Assembly: GCA_002307245.1 (NCBI GenBank)
Contig: DBTW01000124.1
Location: forward strand, 1 to 5,910
Reading direction: 5' to 3'
Length of the DNA stretch: 5,910 nt
Source of the DNA: Spirochaetaceae bacterium UBA1306
Lineage (GTDB): Bacteria > Spirochaetota > Spirochaetia > Treponematales > Rectinemataceae
The notes under the pieces were generated by a model. It had not been told where the DNA came from. It did not search any database and worked only from the letters and a program-made list of their open reading frames with translations. Every line of letters starts with the position of its first letter. The first letter of the stretch is position 1. A program made the translations under genes and the position numbers. Shown piece after piece: positions 1-5,910 of this stretch.

Positions 1-605
1 TTCTTCGGCCGGGGCAGTTCATCGACCTCTCGGCCCTCGGCCGCGAGCTCGGCATGAGTCGCACGCCTCTGCGCGACGCGATGATCAGGCTCGAGCTCGA
101 GGGCTTCGTGACGGTATACCCGCGGCGCGGCGTGATGGTGCGCAGTCTCGACCTCGCGGGCATTCGCGACATCTACCAGGTCATCGGCGCCCTCGAGGCC
201 TCGGTGGTCGAGCGGATGCCGCTCCGCTTCCGCGCCTCCGACGCCGATCGCATGGACGGCTTTCGCGCGCGCATGGCCGAGACCCTGGACGCCGACGACT
301 TCGACGATTACTACGCGGCCAATCTCGCCTTCCACGACGTCTATCTTTCCCTCTCCGACAACGAGGACCTCGTGCGGAACGTACGGACCCTCAAGGCGCG
401 GCTCTACGACTTTCCCCGCCGCTCGCAGTACGTGAAGGAGTGGGAGCTCGACTCCACGGCCGAGCACGATGAGATCACCAAGCGGCTTCGCGCGGGCGAC
501 TTCAAGGGCGCTGCCGCCTACATCCGCGAGGTGCATTGGAACTTCGAGGTGCAGGAACGCTACATCCGCACCTACTACTTCGCGGCCGGGGGCAGCGGCC
601 GGTGA
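1..605 (+). CDS. GntR-family transcriptional regulator, FCD subfamily (5' end cut by window edge)
   Basis: This is a DNA-binding, ligand-responsive regulator. The frame is open from position 3 and begins inside the winged helix-turn-helix: residues before the ATG at 54 read LRPGQFIDLSALGRELGM, followed by SRTPLRDAMIRLELEGF and the wing (YPRRGVMV). That is the typical GntR recognition-helix region, so the ATG at 54 is internal and the true start lies outside the window. The rest is a helical FCD domain. Its three expected metal-binding histidines are visible: FH at about 333, EH at about 465 and EVHW at about 534. The position four residues before the first His, often Asp, is Asn here, which is a common variant. 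The gene is directly coupled to the activase by a GTGA overlap, so it most likely controls its own operon in response to the substrate or product of the glycyl radical enzyme. The family is well supported; the ligand is inference. Confidence 0.93.
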   Translation, partial: LRPGQFIDLSALGRELGMSRTPLRDAMIRLELEGFVTVYPRRGVMVRSLDLAGIRDIYQVIGALEASVVERMPLRFRASDADRMDGFRARMAETLDADDFDDYYAANLAFHDVYLSLSDNEDLVRNVRTLKARLYDFPRRSQYVKEWELDSTAEHDEITKRLRAGDFKGAAAYIREVHWNFEVQERYIRTYYFAAGGSGR

Positions 606-1528
606 GCTCGGGCCTAGTCTTCGATATCCGCAAGTATTCGGTCCACGACGGGCCGGGGATACGCACGGCTGTCTTCCTCAAGGGCTGTCCTTTGCGCTGT
701 CTCTGGTGCCACAACCCCGAGGGCCTGTCTCCGCGGTCCGAGATTCTCCGCCGGGACGAGCGCTGCGTCGGCTGTGGCCGATGCGCGGCCGCCTGTCCCC
801 TCGGCGGCGCGGCGCTCGGCCTTGGAGGCCCGGATCCACGGAAGGATGCCGGCGGCGCGCTATGCGCGGCCTGCCCATCCTTCGGCGCCTGCGCCGAGGC
901 CTGCCCCGCGGAGGCCCTGCAGCTCGTGGGCCGGCGCATGGACGTCGAGGAAGCGATGGCCGCGATCCGCGAGGACCTGCCTTTCTACGATGAGTCCGGC
1001 GGGGGCGCCACCTTTTCCGGGGGGGAGCCTCTTGCCCAAGGGGACTTCGTCCTCGGCTTGCTGCGAGCCTGCAGGGCCGAGGGCATCCATACGGCCCTCG
1101 ACACTTCGGGCTACGCGCCGCGCGAGCTCGTCCTGGAGGCCGGGCTCATGGCCGACCTCGTGCTTTTCGACCTGAAGCTCATCGACGATGAGAGACATCG
1201 GGCCGCCACCGGCGTCCCGAGCGGCCCAATCCTCGAGAACCTGCGGGCTCTCGCGGAGGCCGGGGCGCGCATCGCGCTCAGAGTGCCGCTCATTCCCGGG
1301 ATCAACGACTCGGCCGGCGACCTGGAGGCCGCGGCGCGCTTCGCGGCGAGCCTGCCGGGGACGCCGCGGGTCCATGTATTGCCGTACCACGCCGCGGCCA
1401 AGGGCAAGTACGCCCTGCGCGGCCTGCCCTACGCGATGGGCGACGCCGTTCCCCCCGCGACGGAAGCCGCGCAGGCGGCGCGGGGAATTTTCGAGAGGGC
1501 CGGCCTGGCCGCGACTATCGGAGGATGA
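602..1528 (+). CDS. Glycyl-radical enzyme activating enzyme (radical SAM, PflA-like, with ferredoxin insert)
   Basis: This cytosolic iron-sulfur enzyme cleaves S-adenosylmethionine and abstracts hydrogen from the glycine of its partner, here the downstream dehydratase. From the GTG at 602 it is 308 residues. An N-terminal HDGPGIRT motif is followed by the radical-SAM cysteines C29-x3-C33-x2-C36 (GCPLRCLWCHNPEG). An inserted two-cluster ferredoxin domain follows, with C55, C58, C61, C65 and C88, C91, C97, C101. Next come VGRRMDVEEAM, SGGGATFSGGEPL (the GGE motif that binds the SAM amino group, residues 140-142), RVPLIPGIND and LPYH near the end. All are hallmarks of the activases of non-pyruvate glycyl radical enzymes. 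The GTG start is preferred over the ATG at 536 because homology begins at GLVFDIRKYSVHDGPG and GTG overlaps the regulator stop; a weak G-rich ribosome site lies at 588-592. The second cluster has five residues between Cys 2 and Cys 3 instead of the usual two. By position it is the HypE-type activase. Confidence 0.93.
   Translation: MSSGLVFDIRKYSVHDGPGIRTAVFLKGCPLRCLWCHNPEGLSPRSEILRRDERCVGCGRCAAACPLGGAALGLGGPDPRKDAGGALCAACPSFGACAEACPAEALQLVGRRMDVEEAMAAIREDLPFYDESGGGATFSGGEPLAQGDFVLGLLRACRAEGIHTALDTSGYAPRELVLEAGLMADLVLFDLKLIDDERHRAATGVPSGPILENLRALAEAGARIALRVPLIPGINDSAGDLEAAARFAASLPGTPRVHVLPYHAAAKGKYALRGLPYAMGDAVPPATEAAQAARGIFERAGLAATIGG
1520..1525 (+). promoter_or_regulatory. Ribosome binding site of the glycyl radical enzyme gene
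   Basis: GGAGGA lies in the last two sense codons of the activase, about 5 nt before the ATG at 1530. It decides the start: the open frame extends upstream to 1188, but that part is antiphase reading of the activase, and family homology begins just after MSEQKTRILNERVKRLRE. The strong site suggests the large enzyme is made in excess of its activase, as expected for a catalyst versus its activator. Confidence 0.85.
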
Positions 1529-1529
1529 G

Positions 1530-3914
1530 ATGAGCGAACAGAAGACCCGAATACTCAACGAGCGCGTCAAGCGGCTGCGCGAGGCCAGTTTCTCCCAGAG
1601 GCCGAGCTTCTCGGCGGAGAGGGCGGTGCTGACCACGGAGTTCTACGAGGAGTGGCTGGGCCGCGTCTCGACCCCCGTGCTGCGGGCGATGAATTTCCGC
1701 AATCTCTGCGAGAGGAAGGCGATCTACATCGGGTCTGGCGAACTCATCGTGGGCGAACGCGGCCCCCGCCCCAAGGCCGTCTCGTCCTTCCCCGAGCTGA
1801 CCTGCCATTCCTTGGATGACCTGGCCATCCTCGACTCCCGCCCGATGGCGAGCTACAAGGTCGAGGCCGAGGATGTCGCAGCCTATCGGGATAAGGTGAT
1901 CCCCTATTGGCGGGGACGCAGCATGCGCGACCGCTCCTTCGCCGAGATCCCCGAGGACTGGAAGGCCTTGTACGAGGCGGGGCTCTTCACCGAGTTCATG
2001 GAGCAGCGGGCGCCGGGCCACACTTCCCTCGACGGCTCGATCTACCGCAAGGGCATGGCGGCCCGGCGCGCGGAGATCGCCGCCTCCCGTGCCGCGATAG
2101 ATTGGGGCGCCGACCCCGAGGCCCTGGCCAAGGACGAGGAGCTCAAGGCCATGGACATCGCCTGCGAGGGGGCGATCATCTTCGCCCGCAGGCACTCGCG
2201 GCTCGCAACGGAGATGGCCGCCGCCGAGCGCGACCCGAAACGGGCGGCCGAGCTCGCGCGGATAGCCGCTGTCTGCGAGCGCGTGCCCGCGGAGGCGCCC
2301 CGCGACTTCTGGGAGGCCCTGCAGACCTACTGGTTCGTCCACCTCGGCACGATCACGGAGCTGAACGGCTGGGACGCGATGAACCCCGGTCACCTCGACC
2401 AGCACCTCGGGCCCTTCTACCAAGCCGACCTCGCGGCCGGCAAGCTCGACCGGGAGGGCGCGAAGGAGCTCCTCTCCTGCTTCTGGATCAAGGTGAACAA
2501 CACGCCCGCCCCGCCCAAGGTGGGCGTGACCGCGGCGGAGAGCGGCACCTACAACGACTTCACGAACATCAACCTGGGCGGGCTAAAGGCCGACGGCTCG
2601 GACGGGTCGAACGAGGTCTCCTACATCGCCCTCGAGGTGCTGGACGAGCTGCAGCTCCTGCAGCCCCAGGCCAATCTCCAGGTCGGCGCGCGCACGCCCG
2701 ACCGCCTCCTCAAGGCGGCCGCCGAGGTCGCGCGCCGCGGCTCGGGCTATCCTTCCTTCTTCAACGCCGACGAGGTCGTTATGGCCCAAGTGGGCATGGG
2801 CAAGAGCCTGGCCGACGCCCGCGAGGGCGGTACCTCGGGCTGCATCGAGACGGGCTGCTTCGGCAAGGAGGCCTATCTCCTCCACGGCTACCTCAACTCG
2901 CCCAAGGTCCTCGAGCTCGTCCTGAACGACGGAATCGACCCGGCCAGCGGCAGGCGGATCGGGATCAGGACGGGCGATCCCTCGAGCTTCGCGAGCTTCG
3001 AGCAGCTGTACGCGGCCTACGAGCGGCAGCTGGCCTACGTCGTCGGCGCCAAGCTGCGCGTGTCCAACTTCCTGGACCGCATGTTCGCCGAGTACGCGCC
3101 GGCCCCCTTCCTGTCGGCCGTCGTGGCCGACTGCATCGAGCGCGGCAAGGACTACTACGACGGCGGCGCTCGCTACAACACGGACTACATCCAGTGCTGC
3201 GGCCTGGGCACCACGACCGACTCCCTGTCGGCTATCAGGACTCACGTGTACGAGCGCCGCGACATCGGATGGGAGGAGCTGCTAACGGCCCTCGCCGCCG
3301 ACTGGAAAGGCAGCGAGGGGCTGCGCCTCCTGTGCGCGAACAAGACGCCCCGCTTCGGCAACGACGACGACGCGGCCGACGGCATCGCGCAACGCGTCTT
3401 CGAGAGCTGGATCCGCGCGATCGAGGGCAGGCCCTCGCCCCGCGGGGGGGCCTACCACGTCGACATCCTGTCCACCACCTGCCACGTCTACTTCGGCCTG
3501 CGCACGGGCGCCAGCCCGGACGGGCGCCATGCCACGCTGCCCATATCGGACGGGGCGTCCCCGGCCCAGGGGGCCGACCGCAAGGGCCCGACCGCGGTCG
3601 TGAAGTCGCTCGCCAAGATCGACGTGTCCCGCACGGGAGGCTCGCTCTTGAATCAGCGCTTCCTGCCCCAGGCCCTCGAAGGGGAAGAGGGCGTCGGCAA
3701 GCTCTGCGGCCTCGTGCGGACCTACTTCAAGCTCGGCGGCCACCACATACAGTTCAACGTCGTGGACACGGAGACCCTGCGGGAGGCGCAGAAGAAGCCC
3801 GAGGACTACCGTAGCCTCCTCGTGCGCGTGGCCGGCTACTCGGACTACTTCGTCGACCTCGACAGGAACCATCAAGAAGAGATAATCAGCAGAACGGCGC
3901 TGGAAGGATTTTAA
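1530..3914 (+). CDS. hypD: Glycyl radical enzyme, probable trans-4-hydroxy-L-proline dehydratase (HypD-like)
   Basis: A 794-residue PFL-fold radical enzyme, predicted to dehydrate 4-hydroxyproline to pyrroline-5-carboxylate in the anaerobic cytosol. Visible landmarks are the PFL domain from the N-terminus, FMEQRAPGHT (F156, H164), ELNGWDAM (D282), ESGTYNDF (S338, F344), the thiyl site SGCIETGCFGKEAY (C438, E440, with Y454 in HGYLN), TTCHVYF (T649) and the glycyl-radical loop RVAGYSDYF (G769). From memory, C. difficile HypD uses F152, H160, D278, S334, F340, C434, E436, Y450, T645 and G765, so each is present here at a constant +4, and overall length (789 versus 794) agrees. The C-E pair argues against pyruvate formate-lyase, which has a Cys-Cys pair. 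It directly follows its activase, 1 nt apart, under the same GntR regulator. No pyrroline-5-carboxylate reductase gene is in view. It could instead act on another hydroxyproline isomer or a related substrate, since several second-shell residues differ. It is not the hydrogenase maturation protein also called HypD. Confidence 0.8.
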   Translation: MSEQKTRILNERVKRLREASFSQRPSFSAERAVLTTEFYEEWLGRVSTPVLRAMNFRNLCERKAIYIGSGELIVGERGPRPKAVSSFPELTCHSLDDLAILDSRPMASYKVEAEDVAAYRDKVIPYWRGRSMRDRSFAEIPEDWKALYEAGLFTEFMEQRAPGHTSLDGSIYRKGMAARRAEIAASRAAIDWGADPEALAKDEELKAMDIACEGAIIFARRHSRLATEMAAAERDPKRAAELARIAAVCERVPAEAPRDFWEALQTYWFVHLGTITELNGWDAMNPGHLDQHLGPFYQADLAAGKLDREGAKELLSCFWIKVNNTPAPPKVGVTAAESGTYNDFTNINLGGLKADGSDGSNEVSYIALEVLDELQLLQPQANLQVGARTPDRLLKAAAEVARRGSGYPSFFNADEVVMAQVGMGKSLADAREGGTSGCIETGCFGKEAYLLHGYLNSPKVLELVLNDGIDPASGRRIGIRTGDPSSFASFEQLYAAYERQLAYVVGAKLRVSNFLDRMFAEYAPAPFLSAVVADCIERGKDYYDGGARYNTDYIQCCGLGTTTDSLSAIRTHVYERRDIGWEELLTALAADWKGSEGLRLLCANKTPRFGNDDDAADGIAQRVFESWIRAIEGRPSPRGGAYHVDILSTTCHVYFGLRTGASPDGRHATLPISDGASPAQGADRKGPTAVVKSLAKIDVSRTGGSLLNQRFLPQALEGEEGVGKLCGLVRTYFKLGGHHIQFNVVDTETLREAQKKPEDYRSLLVRVAGYSDYFVDLDRNHQEEIISRTALEGF

Positions 3915-4272
3915 CGTCGTTTTGCAAAGCCAAGGCGCCGAGGATGCCCGCATTGGCTAGGGCGCGAACTCGAGGACGATCTTCCTTGCGAATGGGCGCC
4001 TTTTTCGCGAAGAGGGTCTTGTTCAATCGCTCGGAGGTCTTGCGATCGCTGGTGAACTCCCCCTCGATCTTGGCGCCATGGGCGTCCTCGAGGGGGAGGT
4101 TCTCGTAGCGGGCGTATTCCTTGTGCTGGAGCTCCAGGAAGTTCTCCTTGTTGGCGACTATGTCCTTGAAGGCCCCGATTTCCCAGTTAGCCTTCTCGCT
4201 GAGGGCTCTGAGCACTTGGTCATGATAAGAATCGTTTTTTAGCTTTGCACATCGCCTAATGCTCCTAATCAT
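3886..4272 (-). CDS. Hypothetical protein, 128 codons, possibly a remnant
   Basis: I do not recognise this protein. From the only in-frame ATG (complement of 4270-4272) it encodes a soluble, charged, helix-rich product with no signal peptide or membrane segment; the middle reads like NKENFLELQHKEYARYENL and EGEFTSDRKTSERLNK. Codon use in the core (about 3950-4210) is strongly C/G-ending on this strand (CTC, GCC, GAG, AAG, AAC), as in the neighbouring genes, which argues for real coding history. The first 20 or so codons and the last 15 are more AT-rich and less biased. The stop lies inside the dehydratase gene, giving a 29-nt tail-to-tail overlap, so the C-terminal residues are antisense to a conserved enzyme. 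No good ribosome site precedes the ATG, and the frame stays open upstream to a stop at 4333-4335 without another ATG. It may be a small accessory gene or a gene truncated when one of the flanking operons arrived. Confidence 0.45.
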   Translation of the reverse strand: MIRSIRRCAKLKNDSYHDQVLRALSEKANWEIGAFKDIVANKENFLELQHKEYARYENLPLEDAHGAKIEGEFTSDRKTSERLNKTLFAKKAPIRKEDRPRVRALANAGILGALALQNDVKILPAPFC

Positions 4273-4358
4273 GCGCCGTTCCAGTGAACAGTTATACGAA
4301 AGTCCGGCTCGATTCCCGAATATCCAGTCCCATCAAGCGCTGAGGAACTCCCAAGTCA

Positions 4359-4386
4359 TTGACATTTGAGGACATTTTCAAATAAT
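4359..4386 (+). promoter_or_regulatory. Predicted sigma-70-type promoter of the HTH-EIIA/hyfB operon
   Basis: A perfect -35 box TTGACA (4359-4364) is followed after 16 nt by AATAAT (4381-4386), five of six matches to the -10 consensus. The surrounding stretch is clearly more AT-rich than the genes on either side. Transcription would begin near 4393, leaving a leader of about 40 nt before the ATG at 4435. This also rules out the upstream TTG at 4366 as a start, since it would lie between the promoter boxes. Confidence 0.6.
4361..4383 (+). repeat. GACATTT direct repeat and ATTTGA/TCAAAT dyad, candidate operator
   Basis: GACATTT occurs at 4361-4367 and again at 4371-4377, exactly 10 bp apart, so both copies face the same side of the helix. 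The same stretch holds an inverted pair, ATTTGA (4364-4369) and TCAAAT (4378-4383). All of it lies between the -35 and -10 boxes, where a bound protein would block RNA polymerase. The HTH-EIIA protein encoded just downstream is an obvious candidate binder, but this is inference from position only, and short AT-rich repeats can arise by chance. Confidence 0.35.
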
Positions 4387-4423
4387 GGGATACGTTGTCT
4401 AGTATTCGGCATTCATGCCAGTC

Positions 4424-4427
4424 GAGG
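4424..4427 (+). promoter_or_regulatory. Ribosome binding site of the HTH-EIIA gene
   Basis: GAGG sits 7 nt before the ATG at 4435. It supports that start over the longer reading from the TTG at 4366, whose extra 23 residues show no family resemblance. Confidence 0.6.
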
Positions 4428-4434
4428 CCTATCC

Positions 4435-5121
4435 ATGCAATTGTCTGTAAAAGATGCCGCAATTATCCTTAACGTCTCCGAAAAGACCATTTACCGCTGG
4501 ATCAAGCAAGAGACGATCCCTTTCTACAAGATCAGCGAGCAATATCGCTTCAATAGGGCCGAGCTCCTGGAATGGGCGACCTCGCGGAGGATCCAGGTAT
4601 CTCCCGATATCTTCGCCGAGAAGGACAAGTCGGCCATGCCCTTGCCGACTCTCACGGAGGCCCTGCGCTCGGGCGGCATCTTCTATAGGGTCGAGGGCGT
4701 GGACCAGGCTTCGGTGCTCCGCGCGGTGGTGGATCTGCTTAATCTGCCGGAAGAGGTGGATCGGCAGTTCCTCTACCAGGTCCTGCTCGCCCGCGAGACT
4801 TTGGGCTCGACGGGCATAGGGGACGGCATAGCGATCCCCCACGTGCGCAATCCCGTGGTGCTCCACGTCTCCAAGCCCACGGTATCGCTCTGCTTCCTCG
4901 AGAAGCCCATCGATTTCGGGGCCATAGACAATCAGCCGGTCGATACTCTGTTCACCTTGATCAGTCCCTCGGTGCGGGCGCATCTGCACCTCCTGTCGCG
5001 GCTGGGCATCGTCCTCCGCGACCCGCGCGTGAAGGAAGCTCTCCGCTCGCGGGCTTCGCGCGAGGAGCTGATGGAGGCCTTCGCGAGAGCCGAGGCGGCG
5101 CTGCCCCAGTCGGGAGCATGA
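4435..5121 (+). CDS. Helix-turn-helix protein with PTS EIIA (fructose/nitrogen-type) domain
   Basis: A 228-residue two-domain cytosolic protein. Residues 1-52 form an excisionase/MerR-like winged helix-turn-helix (SVKDAAIILNVSEKTIYRWIK, with FNRAELLEWA as the C-terminal part), predicted to bind DNA. After a short linker, residues from about 70 to 222 form a PTS EIIA type-2 domain. Its phosphoryl-accepting histidine is H136 in GIAIPH, and the second conserved histidine region is AHLHLLSRL (H183/H185). In this domain family phosphate comes from HPr-type proteins, so the protein likely couples phosphotransfer status to gene expression rather than moving sugar; no EIIB or EIIC is visible. Its stop overlaps the next gene by ATGA, so it is co-transcribed and translationally coupled with the HyfB-like subunit. 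That makes a membrane hydrogenase or complex I-like operon its probable regulatory target. Domains are clear; the target and signal are inferred. Confidence 0.88.
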   Translation: MQLSVKDAAIILNVSEKTIYRWIKQETIPFYKISEQYRFNRAELLEWATSRRIQVSPDIFAEKDKSAMPLPTLTEALRSGGIFYRVEGVDQASVLRAVVDLLNLPEEVDRQFLYQVLLARETLGSTGIGDGIAIPHVRNPVVLHVSKPTVSLCFLEKPIDFGAIDNQPVDTLFTLISPSVRAHLHLLSRLGIVLRDPRVKEALRSRASREELMEAFARAEAALPQSGA

Positions 5122-5910
5122 TACCCTCCCTGGGCCTCGTGGCGGCCGCCATACTCCTCTCGGCGGCGAGCGGCGTGCCGGCGCTCTTTCTGCCTCGGAA
5201 AGGGGCCTGGGGCCAGCGCGTCGCCCTGGGCTTGCTGGGCTCGGGCTGCGCGACGGGCTTGGCCGGCGCGGGGCTGGGGCTGTTCGCCGCGCCCTCGGCC
5301 TCCTATATCCTGCCCTGGCCCTCGGTCGGCGACGCCCTGATCGGCCTGGATTCCTTGAGCGCCTTCTTCCTCGTGCCCATCTTCGCCGTCGGGGGCCTCG
5401 CGGCGGTCTACGGCCTCGGTTATTGGCCCCAGGCGAGGAATCCTAGGAGCTCGAGAAAGCTGCTCTTCTTCTACGGCCTCATGGTGGCGGGGCTGGCCCT
5501 GCTCGTGATCGCGCGCCACGCCCTGGCCTTCCTGATCGGCTGGGAGGCGATGGCCCTCTCGGCCTTCTTCCTCGTGATCACGGAGGACGGCCGGCCCGAG
5601 TGCCGCAGGGCCGGCTTCATCTACCTCGTCGCGACTCATATCGGCACGCTCGCGCTCTTCGGGATGTTCGCGCTCTGGCGCCGGGCCACGGGTTCCTTCG
5701 AGCTCTGCGCGGCGCCGGGCCTGGGCCTGGGCGCCATGAACTGGATCTTCGCGCTCTGTCTCCTGGGCTTCGGCGTGAAGGCGGGCGTCATGCCCCTGCA
5801 CTTCTGGCTGCCGGGGGCCCATGCCGCTTCGCCGAGCCACGTGTCGGCGATGCTCTCGGGCGTGGTGCTCAAGATGGGCATCTACGGCATCCTGCGGATG
5901 CTCTGTCTGA
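5118..5910 (+). CDS. hyfB: Hydrogenase-4 component B-like (HyfB/NuoL-type) proton-translocating subunit, 3' end cut by window
   Basis: An integral membrane subunit of the NuoL/MrpA antiporter superfamily, 264 residues visible and open at the right edge. The start is the ATG at 5118, overlapping the previous stop as ATGA; GGGAG lies too close (1 nt) to be a normal ribosome site, so coupling is likely, and no other in-frame start lies just upstream. About seven hydrophobic segments are visible (near residues 5-25, 35-58, 77-98, 114-131, 134-156, 168-190 and 203-226). Proton-path residues are E143 in the GWEAMALSAFFLV segment and K221 in FGVKAGVMPLHFWLP, followed by GAHAASPSHVSAMLSG with H235. 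The spacing and the FGxKAGxMPLHxWLPxAHxAAPSH-like signature resemble E. coli HyfB/HycC more than NuoL. Such subunits work with HyfC/HyfF and a NiFe hydrogenase or formate module to pump ions; those genes would be expected to the right. A plain NuoL or MrpA homologue is less likely but possible. Confidence 0.85.
   Translation, partial: MIPSLGLVAAAILLSAASGVPALFLPRKGAWGQRVALGLLGSGCATGLAGAGLGLFAAPSASYILPWPSVGDALIGLDSLSAFFLVPIFAVGGLAAVYGLGYWPQARNPRSSRKLLFFYGLMVAGLALLVIARHALAFLIGWEAMALSAFFLVITEDGRPECRRAGFIYLVATHIGTLALFGMFALWRRATGSFELCAAPGLGLGAMNWIFALCLLGFGVKAGVMPLHFWLPGAHAASPSHVSAMLSGVVLKMGIYGILRMLCL

Noticed and set aside
1019..1025. G7 tract in the activase GGE motif (and a second at 3444-3450 in the dehydratase), considered as phase-variation switches
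   Set aside because: Both are in frame, encode conserved or expected residues and are short; in GC-rich DNA they are more likely chance, though they are places to check for sequencing errors.
1188..1529. N-terminal extension of the glycyl radical enzyme
   Set aside because: The frame is open, but it is an out-of-frame reading of the activase 3' half; the ribosome site at 1520-1525 and family homology place the start at 1530.
860..1636. Long minus-strand ORF opposite the activase
   Set aside because: Arg/Gly/Ala-rich antisense reading of a conserved radical-SAM gene, with no recognisable motif; typical in high-GC DNA. The same applies to minus-strand frames at 1515-2423, 2583-3245, 3282-3953 and 4932-5840, and to the + frame at 1907-3814.
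3928..3958. AGCCAA/TTGGCT inverted repeat after the dehydratase stop, considered as a terminator
   Set aside because: Six-base stem with a 19-nt loop and no following T-run on either strand; it lies in the core of the minus-strand ORF. No convincing terminator was found for the left operon.
4235..4240. Run of six T, considered as a terminator tail
   Set aside because: No stable hairpin directly precedes it on the + strand.
4366..4434. TTG start giving 23 extra residues on the HTH-EIIA protein
   Set aside because: The TTG falls between the predicted -35 and -10 boxes and the extension lacks domain resemblance; the ATG at 4435 has a GAGG site 7 nt upstream.

Overview
The window is GC-rich, gene-dense bacterial DNA with strong preference for G/C at third codon positions. 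It carries an oxygen-sensitive glycyl radical enzyme with its activase, and the start of a hydrogenase-4/complex I-like membrane subunit. This points to an anaerobic or fermentative bacterium, probably of an uncultured or poorly sampled high-GC lineage. No marker gene allows a phylum to be named.

Left block (1-3914, + strand): a three-gene operon with almost no spacing. It holds a GntR-family regulator with an FCD ligand-binding domain (5' end cut by the window edge), then a radical-SAM glycyl-radical-enzyme activase (GTG start inside the regulator's stop, GTGA overlap), then a 794-residue glycyl radical enzyme (1 nt after the activase stop). The large enzyme matches trans-4-hydroxy-L-proline dehydratase (HypD). 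As I remember the HypD active site, every first-shell residue is present here at a constant +4 numbering offset. The likely logic is that the regulator senses the substrate or a metabolite of it, the activase installs the glycyl radical with S-adenosylmethionine and reductant, and the dehydratase converts 4-hydroxyproline to pyrroline-5-carboxylate. The usual partner, a pyrroline-5-carboxylate reductase gene, is not in the window.

Middle (3915-4434, about 520 nt): a break between transcription units. A minus-strand ORF of 128 codons that I do not recognise runs tail-to-tail into the dehydratase gene and overlaps its last 29 nt. Its core has genome-like codon use, but both ends are more AT-rich, so it may be a small gene or a remnant. 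The rest is a relatively AT-rich leader with a good sigma-70-type promoter (TTGACA, 16 nt, AATAAT) and a repeat/dyad between the two boxes.

Right block (4435-5910, + strand): a protein combining an excisionase/MerR-like DNA-binding helix-turn-helix with a fructose/nitrogen-type PTS EIIA domain (phosphorylatable His136). It overlaps by ATGA the start of a HyfB-like (hydrogenase-4 component B) proton-translocating subunit that runs off the right edge. The arrangement suggests a phosphorylation-responsive regulator at the head of a membrane-bound hydrogenase or related respiratory operon. The most interesting points are the HypD-like enzyme with altered second-shell residues and no visible reductase partner, the HTH-EIIA/hydrogenase pairing, and the orphan minus-strand ORF at the junction.
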